Counted from the first letter of the stretch, positions 8,782-19,330 are shown. The stretch: 64,000 nucleotides of DNA from Sporosarcina cyprini (GCF_022048975.1 NZ_JAKMHX010000018.1:1-64000); one strand, 5' to 3'. Numbers and translations are program-made. Notes: generated by a model not told the origin, from the letters alone.

Positions 8782-10119
8782 TTACGCCTCCATTAATAAA
8801 AGTTCTGGATTACCGAGCAATTTTTTGATATGGTTCAAGGCTTGCTGACCTGTCACACCATCAATGACCCGATGATCGAATACCAATGATAATGCTAACA
8901 TAGGTGCAGCTACAATTTCACCATTTTTTACAACAGGTTTTTCAGAAATGCGGCCAATTCCAAGGATTGCCACTTCCGGATGGTTAATAATCGGCGTGAA
9001 CCATTGCCCGCCAGCAGAACCGATATTGGTAATGGAGCAAGAAGCCCCTTTCATCTCGCTTGGTGACAACTTGCCGTCTCTCGCCTTTTCAGCCAAGTGA
9101 TTGATCTCTTCTGAGATAGCGAACACTGACTTGCGGTCCGCGTGCTTGATGACAGGAACAAGCAGTCCGCGATCTGTATCAGCCGCGATTCCGATATTGA
9201 AATAATGCTTTTGAATAATCTCTTCAGTTGCATCGTCCAAGGAAGCATTCAATTGCGGGAATTCGCGCAATGTTGATACAAGTGCCTTCACAACATACGG
9301 AAGGTACGTCAGCTTAATGCCTTTTTCGGATGCGATTTCTTTGAACTTCTTGCGGTGCGCAACAAGCTCAGTGACATCCACTTCATCCAGCAAAGTGACA
9401 TGTGGAGCCGTATGCTTCGAGTTGACCATCGCTTTGGCGATCGCTTTTCTCATGCCGGACATTTTTTCTCTTGTTTCAGGGAATTCACCTTCAAGTGCAA
9501 CAGGTGCAGGAGCTGCTTTCGGCGTTTCGGAAACAGTCGTTTCCTCTGCTGGCGCTTGTTGAGCCTCTTCCGGTTGCGCTGCGGCTTGTCCGCCATTGAG
9601 GAATGCCTCAACGTCTTCTTTCAAAATGCGGCCATTTTTACCTGTACCGTTTACTTGGTGGATATCCACGTCATGTTCGCGGGCAAATTTACGTACGGAA
9701 GGCATGGCAATGACACGCTGGTTCGGATCCTTTTCACGTTGGCCTCCACCAGAAATCGCAACACCGCTTTTCTTGTCAGCAGGTTGTTCTGTCTTTTCCT
9801 TGTCCAGCTCTTGGCCTGCTTCAGCAGTTGATTGGACCTGTGCTTCCGTTGTTTCCTCTGAACTTTGTTCGCTTTCATATCCAGGTGCATCAAATCGGAT
9901 CAATACATCACCGACGACAGCGACCTTGCCTTCTTCCACTAGAATTTCTTCGACTGTTCCAGTTACCGGTGAAGGAATTTCAACTACAGCCTTATCGTTT
10001 TGGATTTCAAGAAGCGTATCGTCTTCATTGACCTGATCGCCTTTAGCGACAAACCACTTTACGACTTCGCCTTCATGAATCCCTTCTCCGATATCTGGCA
10101 AACGGAATTCAAATGCCAC
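8782..10119 (-). CDS. pdhC: Dihydrolipoamide acetyltransferase (E2) of pyruvate dehydrogenase
   Basis: This 445-residue core subunit has one lipoyl domain (residues about 1-80, with the lipoyl-lysine motif [10 protein letters not shown]), an alanine/proline/glutamine-rich hinge, an E1/E3-binding domain ([20 protein letters not shown]), a second hinge, and the acetyltransferase domain ending in the catalytic HRVIDG. It transfers the acetyl group to CoA. The GTG at 10119 gives the family start ([17 protein letters not shown]) and sits five bases after AAGGGTGA; the frame remains open a little upstream. Domain count is one lipoyl domain, as in Bacillus. Confidence 0.96.
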   Translation of the reverse strand: MAFEFRLPDIGEGIHEGEVVKWFVAKGDQVNEDDTLLEIQNDKAVVEIPSPVTGTVEEILVEEGKVAVVGDVLIRFDAPGYESEQSSEETTEAQVQSTAEAGQELDKEKTEQPADKKSGVAISGGGQREKDPNQRVIAMPSVRKFAREHDVDIHQVNGTGKNGRILKEDVEAFLNGGQAAAQPEEAQQAPAEETTVSETPKAAPAPVALEGEFPETREKMSGMRKAIAKAMVNSKHTAPHVTLLDEVDVTELVAHRKKFKEIASEKGIKLTYLPYVVKALVSTLREFPQLNASLDDATEEIIQKHYFNIGIAADTDRGLLVPVIKHADRKSVFAISEEINHLAEKARDGKLSPSEMKGASCSITNIGSAGGQWFTPIINHPEVAILGIGRISEKPVVKNGEIVAAPMLALSLVFDHRVIDGVTGQQALNHIKKLLGNPELLLMEA

Positions 10120-10155
10120 AAGATTCACCCTTTCTCGATTTCATGGATTAACCAA

Positions 10156-11133
10156 TTAGAATGTTAGAACTTTTTTAGCAGTTTCAATGATATCCTTCGA
10201 GTTAGGAAGCCAAGTGTTCTCCCCTTGTGCGAATGGATAAATTGTATCAGGAGCCGCTACCCGCAATACAGGAGCTTCCAGGCTCAAGATAGCCCGCTCT
10301 GTGATTTCCGCCACGACGTTTGCTGCAATACCAGCTTGCTTTTGTGCTTCTTGGACAACAATTGCGCGATTTGTCTTTTCGACAGATGACACGATTGTCT
10401 CAATATCAAGCGGCTGCACTGTACGAAGGTCGACTACTTCTACCGAATATCCTTCTTTCTCAAGTTCTTCGGCAGCTTTCAAACTTTCATGCACCATTGC
10501 ACCGTAAGTGAAGATCGACAAGTCCTTACCTTCACGTTTCACGTCCGCTTTGCCAAGTGGAATCGTATATTCCCCTTCAGGCACTTCCTGTCTGAATGAA
10601 CGGTACAGCTTCATATGCTCCAGGAAAATGACCGGGTTCTCATCGCGGATCGCCGAGATAAGAAGACCTTTTGCATCATATGGAGTGGAAGGAATGACTA
10701 CTGTTAATCCAGGCTGAGAGGCAACCAGGCCTTCCAAGCTGTCAGCATGCATTTCAGGTGTTGCTACACCGCCGCCAAATGGGGAACGGATTGTAACAGG
10801 CGCATTGAATTTACCGCCTGTACGGAATGATTGGCGAGCGAGCTGGCCGCTGACAGAGTCGATCACTTCAAAAAGGAAACCGAAGAATTGGATTTCCATC
10901 ACTGGACGGAAGCCAGTAAGTGTCAACCCGACAGCAAGACCTCCAATTCCTGATTCAGCTAAAGGCGTATCAAAAACGCGTTCTTCGCCAAACTCTTTTT
11001 GAAGCCCTTCTGTTGCACGGAAAACGCCACCGTTTACCCCGACGTCTTCACCGAAGACGAGGACGTTTTCATCATTTTTAAGCTCCGTGCGCATCGCATC
11101 GGTAATCGCTTGAATCATCGTCATTTGTGCCAT
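10156..11133 (-). CDS. pdhB: Pyruvate dehydrogenase E1 component, beta subunit
   Basis: A 325-residue transketolase-like subunit that pairs with PdhA to decarboxylate pyruvate using thiamine diphosphate. The sequence starts [18 protein letters not shown] and contains [14 protein letters not shown], the Glu-containing [14 protein letters not shown] that activates the cofactor, and [11 protein letters not shown]. Length and motifs are those of Bacillus PdhB. AAGGAG lies twelve bases upstream of the ATG, slightly long spacing, inside the three-base gap and end of pdhA, so its translation may be coupled to pdhA. Confidence 0.97.
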   Translation of the reverse strand: MAQMTMIQAITDAMRTELKNDENVLVFGEDVGVNGGVFRATEGLQKEFGEERVFDTPLAESGIGGLAVGLTLTGFRPVMEIQFFGFLFEVIDSVSGQLARQSFRTGGKFNAPVTIRSPFGGGVATPEMHADSLEGLVASQPGLTVVIPSTPYDAKGLLISAIRDENPVIFLEHMKLYRSFRQEVPEGEYTIPLGKADVKREGKDLSIFTYGAMVHESLKAAEELEKEGYSVEVVDLRTVQPLDIETIVSSVEKTNRAIVVQEAQKQAGIAANVVAEITERAILSLEAPVLRVAAPDTIYPFAQGENTWLPNSKDIIETAKKVLTF

Positions 11134-11136
11134 CGG

Positions 11137-12309
<1,173 letters not shown>

Positions 12310-12324
12310 TTATCATTCCTTCTC

Positions 12325-12353
12325 AGTATACTGAAGTGCAACACTTTGGTCAA
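12325..12353 (-). promoter_or_regulatory. Vegetative (sigma-A type) promoter of pdhABCD
   Basis: On the minus strand TTGACC (12348-12353) and TATACT (12325-12330) are separated by exactly 17 bases. The expected start of transcription is about 65 bases upstream of the pdhA start codon. Confidence 0.8.
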
Positions 12354-12454
12354 TCATTGAAACGGCAACGCTCGTGAGACATTTCACATTATAACTATTA
12401 CATTAAAATTATAAACTGTAATAACACAACTCACCATCTGTATTATAATAGAAT

Positions 12455-12490
12455 GGAAAAAGATGAGGAATATAGCTTCCCCATCTTATC
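12455..12490 (-). terminator. Terminator of ykyA
   Basis: AAGATGGGGAA and TTCCTCATCTT pair around a six-base loop with one mismatch, and TTTTTCC follows on the minus strand. It isolates ykyA from the pdh promoter. Confidence 0.75.
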
Positions 12491-12497
12491 TTTTCCT

Positions 12498-13136
12498 TTA
12501 TTCCTTTGAGTTCAAACTTGAAAAGAGTTTATCTTTTAATGTGTTCACTTCTTTTGTTGTCTGATTAAAATCTTCAATGACCGATTTCACTTTGCCGTTC
12601 AATGAATTGATTTCTTCCACTTTCTCTTTCAGCTGATCGATATCAGCATTTTCACGATCCAGCATTTCGTAAAATTCTTTTTGCTTCGCCGCCAGACTTT
12701 TATAATCCTCGGAGAACGATGAATGCAAATCATAACGTTTGTCGAGCAGTTCCTGGAGAGTTTTAATATCTTCTTTTTCTTTTCCATCTGCTTTCTCAAT
12801 AACATCTTTTAATTTGACGGCAGTATCTTTGGAAGAACGGATGGAATCCAACTCCTTATCTAACACTTTCAATCTATTATCGACAGAAGCGATCAGTTCC
12901 TCGACATTTCCTTTGACCTGATCATCATCTTCCTTCGTCAATTCCATCGTCGATTTAAACAGCTCCTGCTCACGCTCTTCTAGTTTTGTCAATTCAGCCT
13001 GCGCATCCCGGTATGCTTTCTCTGAATCGCTCATGCTTGTCATCGTATCTGATAGTTTTTTCTCCACGCTTCCTCCAAAACTGCATCCGGTTAGAACGAT
13101 GCAGGAAACGACCAGAGCGATAAATCCCTTTTTCAC
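12498..13136 (-). CDS. ykyA: YkyA-family putative cell-wall-binding lipoprotein
   Basis: A 212-residue lipoprotein: the signal peptide ends in the lipobox LTGC, and the rest is almost wholly charged helix with heptad-like spacing (KAYRDAQAELTKLEEREQEL, later DIDQLKEKVEEINSLNGKV), so an elongated coiled coil outside the membrane is expected. It matches YkyA, which in B. subtilis also sits between the deformylase gene and pdhA. GTG at 13136 is the start, eight bases after GGAGGG. Its role at the wall is unproven. It faces away from the deformylase gene. Confidence 0.85.
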   Translation of the reverse strand: MKKGFIALVVSCIVLTGCSFGGSVEKKLSDTMTSMSDSEKAYRDAQAELTKLEEREQELFKSTMELTKEDDDQVKGNVEELIASVDNRLKVLDKELDSIRSSKDTAVKLKDVIEKADGKEKEDIKTLQELLDKRYDLHSSFSEDYKSLAAKQKEFYEMLDRENADIDQLKEKVEEINSLNGKVKSVIEDFNQTTKEVNTLKDKLFSSLNSKE

Positions 13137-13294
13137 GTCGGCAACCCTCCAAGTGATTGTTTAATATTTCTAAAAGAATTAGGTAAACTATATCTTTTCA
13201 GAACGCCAATTTCAAGTTAACGCCTAAATTCTTTTACCATGTGGACCATTCGATTATACTAGTAAGAAAGAAGGCAGTGAAAGGAAGAAGAATC

Positions 13295-13852
13295 ATGATT
13301 TTAATGAAAGATATCATACGTGAAGGCCATCCAACATTGCGAAAAGTTGCTGAAGAGGTCACTTTCCCGATAAGCGAGGACATCAAAAAGCTTGGCCTTG
13401 ATCTGCATGAATATGTAGTGAATAGCCAAAACCCTGAGATGGTCGAAAAGCACGGTTTGCGTCCAGGCATCGGCCTTGCAGCTCCGCAGGTGAATGAGTC
13501 GAAAAGAGTTTTTGCTCTTCATATAGAAGATGAAGGAAAAATCGAAGCGAGCTTCATAGCGATCAACCCTAAAATCGTCAGCCATTCTGTTGAAATGACT
13601 TATATTACGTCCGGCGAAGGCTGTCTATCTGTAGATCGGGATGTGGAAGGTTTTGTTCCGCGCTATGCAAGAATTACTGTGAAAGCCTATGACGTGGATG
13701 GAAAAGAATTCAAGAAACGGCTAAAAGGTTTGCCTGCGATTGCATTCCAGCATGAGCTGGATCATTTGAATGGCATTATGTTCTATGATCATATCGATCA
13801 AAAAGCACCATTCAAAGAGATTCCGAATGCCGTCCCATTTGTAAGGGAATAA
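13295..13852 (+). CDS. def: Peptide deformylase
   Basis: A 185-residue Fe/Zn-dependent hydrolase that removes the formyl group from new proteins. The three hallmark motifs are present: GIGLAAPQ, SGEGCLS (metal-ligand Cys) and QHELDH (two His ligands and the catalytic Glu). The insert-containing length is that of the type 2 (DefB/YkrB-like) deformylases of Bacillales. The ATG at 13295 follows AAGGAAGA at proper spacing; the frame is open upstream to 13241 without a better site. A tiny gene with its own promoter begins four bases after the stop. Confidence 0.95.
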   Translation: MILMKDIIREGHPTLRKVAEEVTFPISEDIKKLGLDLHEYVVNSQNPEMVEKHGLRPGIGLAAPQVNESKRVFALHIEDEGKIEASFIAINPKIVSHSVEMTYITSGEGCLSVDRDVEGFVPRYARITVKAYDVDGKEFKKRLKGLPAIAFQHELDHLNGIMFYDHIDQKAPFKEIPNAVPFVRE

Positions 13853-13855
13853 CAC

Positions 13856-13884
13856 TTGACAGAAAGTTCCGATTGCGATATACT
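13856..13884 (+). promoter_or_regulatory. Perfect-consensus sigma-A-type promoter for the tiny peptide gene
   Basis: TTGACA (13856-13861) and TATACT (13879-13884) are separated by 17 bases; the -35 is perfect and the -10 differs from TATAAT at one position. The start of transcription should fall near 13890, just before AAGGAGTGAT, so the leader is extremely short. Confidence 0.8.
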
Positions 13885-13906
13885 ATTTTCAAGGAGTGAT
13901 ATGCCC

Positions 13907-13978
13907 ATGTACAAACGCCTGAAACGGAAATTGTTGAAACGGCTCAATGGCATACTCGGGAAAAAGACAATCGCATAA
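13907..13978 (+). CDS. Tiny, strongly basic 23-residue peptide (unannotated class)
   Basis: An ATG-initiated frame encodes 23 residues beginning MYKRLKRKLLKRLNG and ending in KKTIA. Nine of 23 residues are Lys or Arg, spaced with Leu so that a helix would be amphipathic. AAGGAG at 13891 lies about ten bases upstream of this ATG; a second in-frame ATG at 13901 is too close to it. The unit has its own near-perfect promoter and its own terminator, giving a transcript of roughly 120 bases. I do not recognise a family. Alternatives are that the transcript is a small RNA and the frame is incidental, but promoter, ribosome site, frame and terminator together favour a real small protein. Confidence 0.55.
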   Translation: MYKRLKRKLLKRLNGILGKKTIA

Positions 13979-13982
13979 TAAT

Positions 13983-14018
13983 AGCCCGCCATTCGCTTGG
14001 TGGGCTTTTCTTTATTTT
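13983..14018 (+). terminator. Terminator of the tiny peptide gene
   Basis: AGCCCGCC (13983-13990) and GGTGGGCT (13999-14006) form an eight-pair stem with an eight-base loop and are followed by TTTTCTTTATTTT. Confidence 0.85.
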
Positions 14019-14081
14019 ACGCAAATGACGTGATAATATGAAGAGAATAAATTGAAACGAACGTAAAAGGAGAGTTCACGC

Positions 14082-14291
14082 ATGATTTACAAAGTTTACT
14101 ACCAAGAGGACAAAGAGCAAGTACCTGTAAGGGAAAACACGAAGAGCTTGTATGTAGAAGCTGCAACCGAAAGAGAAGTCCGCGCAAAATTGAAAGAACG
14201 CAACTACCATATTGAATTTATCCAGGCTCTCGAAGGAGAACATCTGGAATACGAAAAAGCTTCCGCCCACTTTGAGATCGAGCAGGTTTGA
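14082..14291 (+). CDS. rpoY: RNA polymerase epsilon subunit
   Basis: A 69-residue protein (DUF1447/YkzG family) starting [20 protein letters not shown] and containing [21 protein letters not shown]. It is the small accessory epsilon subunit of Bacillota RNA polymerase, found near the secondary channel side of the enzyme. AAGGAG precedes the ATG at good distance. It is coupled to the RNase J1 gene, whose start codon region overlaps its stop (ATGA), the same pairing as ykzG-ykqC in B. subtilis. Confidence 0.93.
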   Translation: MIYKVYYQEDKEQVPVRENTKSLYVEAATEREVRAKLKERNYHIEFIQALEGEHLEYEKASAHFEIEQV

Positions 14292-14296
14292 TGGCG

Positions 14297-15964
14297 ATGA
14301 AGTTAATTAAAAACAATGAAACTGCCGTTTTCGCTCTAGGCGGACTAGGAGAAATCGGCAAAAACACCTATTGCGTCCAATTCCAGGACGAAATCATCTT
14401 GATTGACGCAGGCATCAAATTCCCGGAAGACGATCTTCTTGGGATTGATTATGTCATTCCGGATTATACCTTTCTAGAACGCAATGCAGATAAAGTAAAA
14501 GGCCTCTTTATCACACATGGTCATGAAGATCACATCGGCGGGATTCCATACTTGCTTCGCAAATTGAACATTCCCGTTTATGGTGGCAAATTGGCCCTCG
14601 GCTTATTGAGAAACAAACTCGACGAACACGGCTTGCTTCGATCTACTAAAATGATAGAGATCGACGAAGATGACGTCATTAAATTCAGAAAGACTTCTGT
14701 CTCCTTCTTTAGGACAACCCATAGTATTCCGGATGCATTCGGAGTCGTAGTCAAGACTCCTTGCGGAAATATCGTCCACACAGGAGACTTCAAATTCGAT
14801 TTCACTCCTGTCGGAGAGCCGGCCAATCTGGCGAAGATGGCTAAAATCGGCAGCGAGGGCGTACTTTGTCTATTATCAGACAGTACAAATGCTGAAGTGC
14901 CTAATTTCACAATGTCCGAACGTAAAGTGGGAGACAGCCTGAACGAGATTTTCCGTAAAGTGGACGGACGAATCATTTTCGCCACATTCGCTTCGAATAT
15001 CCACCGTTTGCAGCAAGTGATTGAGGCTGCACAAACGTACGGACGAAAGATTGCTGTATTCGGCCGAAGCATGGATAATGCGATTACGATCGGACGAGAA
15101 TTAGGCTATATTGACGCACCAAAGGAATTATTTGTCGATACCCAGTCGCTCAATCGCCTTCCAGCAAACGAAGTGATGATTCTTTGTACAGGAAGCCAGG
15201 GAGAACCGATGGCGGCACTTTCCAGGATTGCGAACGGGACGCACCGACAAGTCCAGATTCAACCAGGAGATACAGTCATCTTCTCCTCCTCCCCTATTCC
15301 AGGAAATACGTTGAGCGTCAATAAGACGATCAACGCCTTGTTCCGGGCAGGAGCTGAAGTAATTTACGGGGCATTGAACAATATCCATACATCAGGCCAC
15401 GGCTCGCAAGAGGAACAAAAACTGATGCTCCGGCTGATTAAACCGAAATTCTTCATGCCAATCCACGGGGAGTACCGGATGCTGAAAATGCATACGGAGT
15501 TGGCAGTCGATTGCGATGTGGAACGGGATAACACCTTCATCATGAGCAATGGAGATGTACTGGCCCTTACGGATAGCAGTGCACGGATTGCCGGCAGAAT
15601 CCCTTCCGGAGACGTCTATATCGACGGCAGCGGAATCGGTGATATTGGAAATGTCGTACTCCGGGACCGCAAAATCCTGTCTGAGGACGGATTGGTCATT
15701 GTTGTTGCGACAGTCGACAAAAAGAAGAACCGGGTAGTTTCCGGTCCGGACATTATTTCCAGAGGTTTCGTTTATATGAGGGAGTCTGGATCAATGATTA
15801 GTGAAGCCCAATATTTGTTATCAAAAGAACTGCAAAAGAGAATTGCAAATTCTGGCGGCGAATCGAATTCATTGAAGAGCGACATTATTGAAATTCTATC
15901 CCCATACTTATATGACAAGACCAAACGCCGTCCGATGGTATTGCCTGTCGTGATGGAAGTATAA
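14297..15964 (+). CDS. rnjA: Ribonuclease J1
   Basis: A 555-residue metallo-beta-lactamase/beta-CASP nuclease with 5'-to-3' exo- and endonuclease activity in mRNA decay and rRNA maturation. The zinc motif HGHEDHIGG, the [14 protein letters not shown] motif, SDSTN, the beta-[26 protein letters not shown] and the PIHGEYRM region are all present. The ATG at 14297 matches the usual MK(L/F)..N start and length; an ATG at 14291 in the same frame overlaps the rpoY stop and is possible. Its ancestral terminator now appears to lie beyond a group II intron inserted 20 bases after the stop codon. Confidence 0.96.
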   Translation: MKLIKNNETAVFALGGLGEIGKNTYCVQFQDEIILIDAGIKFPEDDLLGIDYVIPDYTFLERNADKVKGLFITHGHEDHIGGIPYLLRKLNIPVYGGKLALGLLRNKLDEHGLLRSTKMIEIDEDDVIKFRKTSVSFFRTTHSIPDAFGVVVKTPCGNIVHTGDFKFDFTPVGEPANLAKMAKIGSEGVLCLLSDSTNAEVPNFTMSERKVGDSLNEIFRKVDGRIIFATFASNIHRLQQVIEAAQTYGRKIAVFGRSMDNAITIGRELGYIDAPKELFVDTQSLNRLPANEVMILCTGSQGEPMAALSRIANGTHRQVQIQPGDTVIFSSSPIPGNTLSVNKTINALFRAGAEVIYGALNNIHTSGHGSQEEQKLMLRLIKPKFFMPIHGEYRMLKMHTELAVDCDVERDNTFIMSNGDVLALTDSSARIAGRIPSGDVYIDGSGIGDIGNVVLRDRKILSEDGLVIVVATVDKKKNRVVSGPDIISRGFVYMRESGSMISEAQYLLSKELQKRIANSGGESNSLKSDIIEILSPYLYDKTKRRPMVLPVVMEV

Positions 15965-16059
15965 AACTGAAGTGATAAGTTATTAATCGAGTAGGAGGGA
16001 GTGATTAACTCCCGACCTCTCACACCACCGTACGTACCGTTCGGTATACGGCGGTTCAA

Positions 16060-17502
16060 TTAAGATGGATAACGCAAAGCTTCGTAACGAGATATCAGAC
16101 TTTTGAGCCCTTGGGAACTCCAATAGGAGTTTCCGAGGGCTCTGTGTAATATTGGGCTGTTGGATATTCTCCAATAACCTTTCCGTGAGTTGCCCCATTC
16201 GTAAGCCTTCCTTCTTTTAACGCCTAATCCGATGAGTTTTCTCACTTTGGTTCTTGGAAGTTTCCAATCCTTCCACATACACATTCGGAGCCGTCTTCTA
16301 ATCCACGAGTCAAAGTGAATAAATACGCTCGGTGTATCTGCCAATGCAAAGTAGCCGCACCAACCCATGAGATATTGATTGATTTTCTTTATTCGATACT
16401 CCATAGGATAAGGTTTCTTCCTTGAGGTGATTTCTCGGATTTTATTCTTCATTCGTTTCACACTTTCGTTCGCAATCCGAACCTTAGGTTCTTTATGAAA
16501 GGTAAAACTGAATCCAAGAAATTTTCTCTTCCAAGGACGGTCTACTGCGGACTTATCCAGATTGACCTTCAACTTAAGCTTCCCTTCAATAAACGAAGTG
16601 ACGGAATTCATGACCCGATTTCCTGCTTTCCTTGATTTCACATAGATGTTGCAGTCATCCGCGTATCGCACAAATTTATGACCTCTCTTCTCCAATTCCT
16701 TATCTAGTTCATCCAGCACAATGTTGGAAAGGAGAGGACTCAAAGGGCCTCCTTGCGGAGTCCCTTCTTCACTCATTGTCACGATACCATTTATCATGAT
16801 GCCCGATTTCAAGTATTTACGAATTAACTTAAGAAGACGCTTATCTTCGATTTGTTTCGCAAGTACGCCCATAAGCCTGTCATGGTTCACTTTGTCGAAG
16901 AATTTTTCCAAGTCGATATCGACGACCCAGCGATTCCCTTCCTGTATATATCCTTTTGCTTCCTTTACCCCATCGTGTGCGCTTCGATTAGGTCGAAACC
17001 CATAACTATGGTCTGAAAAGGTCGGATCATATATGGAGGTTAACACTTGGGCAATCGCCTGTTGGATGAGACGGTCTATCACGGTTGGAATGCCTAATAG
17101 ACGCACACCCCCGGCAGGTTTCGGGATTTCGACCCTGCGGACAGGCTGCGGTTCATAAGTTCCTTGAAGGAGTTCCACTTTCATGGATTCCCAGTGTTCT
17201 AAGATGTGCTTCCGTAGGTTTTGTACGGGCATTTCATCTACACCATGGCTCCCTTTATTGCGTTCCACCCTTTTCAGAGCAGAAAGCAGGTTTTCCCGTG
17301 ACAGTATTCGCTCCATCAACATGTGATACGCCTCTTTCCGTGAACAACGGTTCTTCTTATGCCAGTTCTGCTCCACCATCTTGAAGTCCCCCGTGGGATT
17401 CACCACTTCCTCCTTCAGGCATGCCATATCGGTTATCTGTGTTTCACGCAGGTTACTGAATGCCAAGAGGTTGTTCTCTCTTAATTGTTCAGCCCTTCCC
17501 AT
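16060..17502 (-). CDS. ltrA: Group II intron reverse transcriptase/maturase
   Basis: A 480-residue intron-encoded protein that would splice the RNA (maturase) and copy it at the target (reverse transcription). RT blocks are visible: VEIPKPAGGVRLLGIPTVIDR (RT1-2), YGFRPNRSAHD, VDIDLEKFFDKVNHDRL with the first catalytic Asp, GTPQGGPLSPLLSNI, and the YADD box at residues 280-283. A maturase X domain follows (YPMEYRIKKINQYLMGWCGYF). No HNH endonuclease domain is seen at the C-terminus, so insertion would use an endonuclease-independent route. The frame is complete and uninterrupted, so the intron may be active. Confidence 0.95.
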   Translation of the reverse strand: MGRAEQLRENNLLAFSNLRETQITDMACLKEEVVNPTGDFKMVEQNWHKKNRCSRKEAYHMLMERILSRENLLSALKRVERNKGSHGVDEMPVQNLRKHILEHWESMKVELLQGTYEPQPVRRVEIPKPAGGVRLLGIPTVIDRLIQQAIAQVLTSIYDPTFSDHSYGFRPNRSAHDGVKEAKGYIQEGNRWVVDIDLEKFFDKVNHDRLMGVLAKQIEDKRLLKLIRKYLKSGIMINGIVTMSEEGTPQGGPLSPLLSNIVLDELDKELEKRGHKFVRYADDCNIYVKSRKAGNRVMNSVTSFIEGKLKLKVNLDKSAVDRPWKRKFLGFSFTFHKEPKVRIANESVKRMKNKIREITSRKKPYPMEYRIKKINQYLMGWCGYFALADTPSVFIHFDSWIRRRLRMCMWKDWKLPRTKVRKLIGLGVKRRKAYEWGNSRKGYWRISNSPILHRALGNSYWSSQGLKSLISRYEALRYPS

Positions 17503-17873
17503 TCTTCTCGAGTTCGAATGGTACTATGGCTTCTGCTGACTTCTGATTGTTCAGCTATCCATCACTGAATAGGTTACCAAGGGTACTTGGCGTATCAATC
17601 AGACCTCCCCAGGTAAGAACGTAGTCTTTCCCTCCACCTATCTGCTTCATTTACTCTGTACGACCTTCGGCAGAAAGGGCTTTGTTTTGCTTTGCAAACT
17701 CACCCAATCGTACTTAGCCTTATATGAAGTTCGTGTTCCTCAGACCGGAGGTTTGCCGCTCGCTTCCTTCAGATTCCACCTCACGGTGGACACCCTTGCG
17801 TTAAGCTAACTGCTACTTCTGCCTTCGCAGCTCGGGACTTGCACCCTATAGACTACGCCCATGCTGGGCATAC
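17503..17873 (-). ncRNA. Group II intron 5' RNA domains (I to IV, upstream of the maturase)
   Basis: This 371-base stretch without a gene is the intron RNA scaffold upstream of the maturase frame. Conserved blocks on the minus strand include GTCTATAGGGTGCAAGTCCC, AACGCAAGGGTGTCC, CCTCCGGTCTGAGGAACACG and TTACCTGGGGAGGTCTG, typical of this intron group. Confidence 0.75.
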
Positions 17874-17876
17874 AAA

Positions 17877-17920
17877 GAGGCGGCATCTCGAATGATACGA
17901 GATGCCGCCTTTTATTTATT
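17877..17920. terminator. Bidirectional terminator between rnjA (now displaced) and ktrC
   Basis: GGCGGCATCTCG and CGAGATGCCGCC form a 12-pair stem with a short loop. The plus strand continues TTTTATTTATTT and the minus strand TCTTTG, so it can end both convergent units. The intron begins four to six bases beyond the stem on the minus strand. Confidence 0.85.
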
Positions 17921-17933
17921 TCTATTTGCTGAA

Positions 17934-18593
17934 TTAATGAAGCGCCTTCTTTTCAAACCGGTGGATGTCCAGGTCCGATCCAATGACGATTAGAATATCG
18001 TTCAGCTCAATCTCCTCGATCGCTGCTGGGGAGACAAGAATTTGGGAAGCCCGTTTAATGGCAACGATGTTGACGCCGTACTTGGCACGGATGTCCAAAT
18101 CAATTAACGTGGAGCCCGCTAATTTTTCGTTCGCTTGGATCTCCACAATGGAGTACTCATCTGACAGCTCCAGATAGTCTAGGATGTTGTTGGACACCAT
18201 ATTATTGGCTATTCTCTTCCCCATATCCCGTTCGGGGTGTACAACCTGGTCCGCCCCGATTTTCCGCAGCACCTTTTCATGATAATCATTTTGCGCTTTT
18301 ACGGTAATGCGCTTAACTCCAATTTCTTTTAAGATAAGCGTCGTCAATATGCTGGCTTGGATGTTCTCTCCGATTGCCACGACCACATGTTCAAAATTTC
18401 GGATTCCAAGTGAGCGCAAAGCAGATTCGTCCGTCGTATCTGCCGCCACCGCTTGTGTTGCAATCTGTGCGAACTCATCGACCTTCTCTTGTGAAATATC
18501 TATTGCCATTACGTCTGCGTCCAATTCAACAAGTTCATTTACGATACTGCCGCCAAACCGGCCAAGTCCAATGACTACAAATTCTTTTTTCAT
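17934..18593 (-). CDS. ktrC: Potassium channel regulatory subunit KtrC (RCK protein)
   Basis: A 219-residue cytosolic gating subunit of a Ktr potassium channel. The N-terminal Rossmann domain binds nucleotide (VIGLGRFGGSIV, then an acidic residue at the second strand in MAIDIS), and the C-terminal TrkA-C domain (about 135-219) is where such proteins bind c-di-AMP in Bacillota. The ATG at 18593 has AAGGGAG upstream; the longer open frame is untranslated leader. Position next to rnjA matches ykqB (ktrC). The partner channel KtrD is encoded at 56533-57888 rather than next door. Confidence 0.92.
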   Translation of the reverse strand: MKKEFVVIGLGRFGGSIVNELVELDADVMAIDISQEKVDEFAQIATQAVAADTTDESALRSLGIRNFEHVVVAIGENIQASILTTLILKEIGVKRITVKAQNDYHEKVLRKIGADQVVHPERDMGKRIANNMVSNNILDYLELSDEYSIVEIQANEKLAGSTLIDLDIRAKYGVNIVAIKRASQILVSPAAIEEIELNDILIVIGSDLDIHRFEKKALH

Positions 18594-18810
18594 CGTATTT
18601 ACTCCCTTATGTATTTGAAGGATGCCCTCAGTGTACCATATCATGGGGCCTCCCCTCAAATTGCTCTGGGGAATTATTCATGATCTTTAAACGACTTCTC
18701 CGTAATATTGGCGTTAAAAATCACAGAATGCAGTTTTTCATTCTGTATACAGGAACGAAGTGAAGCAATGGCCACCCCCTTCCCTCTCCTCATGCTCAAT
18801 TTGTGGGCAT

Positions 18811-18856
18811 AAAAAAATCAGGTGAAGAAACACACTTGGCTTCTCCTCCTGATTTA
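18811..18856 (-). terminator. Terminator of ykuU-ykuV
   Basis: AAATCAGG and CCTGATTT flank an inner GGAGAAG/CTTCACC-type pairing; TTTTTTTA follows on the minus strand. Confidence 0.75.
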
Positions 18857-18880
18857 TAAGTGGGCTTAGTTAAACAGCGC

Positions 18881-19330
18881 TTATCGCTTCATTTCATCTA
18901 ATACACGGTTTACCCGTTTTTCAAGCATTTTCATGCCGCTACCGCCGGCTTGGAAATGGCGCAGCTGGCCGTCTTTATCGAATACATAGTATGCAGGTAC
19001 ATATTGATTATCGTACGCATCTGTAAGCTTCAGATCGCTATCGACAAAAATGGGCTGCGTAATGTCATGTTCTGCAGCAACTTCTTTAATCTTGTCGAGA
19101 TCTACATCGTCTTCTGAACGTGGCATATGCACTGCAATCACATTCAAATCGTCTTTGTATTGATCGCGGAAGTTGTTTACATCAGGCATTGCTTCTTTAC
19201 ATAAATGACAGCTGATTGACCAAAAATGAATCAATGTCGGCTTTTCACCGACTAGTTCATCTTTCGTCACTTCACCGTTCAACCAAGTTGTCGCGCCTTC
19301 CAGTTCAGGCATTTGATCCCGTAGCTTCAT
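18881..19330 (-). CDS. ykuV: Thiol-disulfide oxidoreductase YkuV
   Basis: A 149-residue cytosolic thioredoxin-fold protein with the redox motif SCHLCKE in the context LIHFWSISCHLCKEAMP, matching B. subtilis YkuV. No signal peptide or membrane anchor is present at the chosen start (ATG at 19330, after GGAGGAGAG), which separates it from membrane-bound ResA/StoA relatives. The cis-proline loop VPAYYVFD is present. It follows the peroxiredoxin gene by about 80 bases and probably reduces it or related thiol substrates. Confidence 0.93.
   Translation of the reverse strand: MKLRDQMPELEGATTWLNGEVTKDELVGEKPTLIHFWSISCHLCKEAMPDVNNFRDQYKDDLNVIAVHMPRSEDDVDLDKIKEVAAEHDITQPIFVDSDLKLTDAYDNQYVPAYYVFDKDGQLRHFQAGGSGMKMLEKRVNRVLDEMKR

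Larger units (their letters stand above)
15986..17873 (-). mobile_element. Group II intron with encoded maturase
   Basis: Read on the minus strand, the element starts near GTATGCCCAGCATGGG at 17873, continues with conserved 5' domain I sequence (GGGTGCAAGTCCCGAGC, GGCAGAAGTAGCAGTTAGC), encodes a reverse transcriptase, and ends with a domain V hairpin at about 16024-16058 (GAACCGCCGTATACC ... GGTACGTACGGTGG) and a domain VI stem at about 15988-16019 ending in CTCCTACTCGAT. About 1.9 kb. It is inserted on the minus-strand side directly after a terminator stem (17879-17915), a target type seen for hairpin-associated bacterial introns. The start GTATG deviates from the usual GTGCG, which might affect splicing. 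Ends are estimated by eye to within a few bases; the structural class is not assigned. Confidence 0.85.

Noticed and set aside
18660..18810. Possible small RNA or gene between ktrC and the ykuUV terminator
   Set aside because: No promoter with good spacing, no frame with a ribosome site and no hairpin with a T-run apart from the ykuUV terminator.
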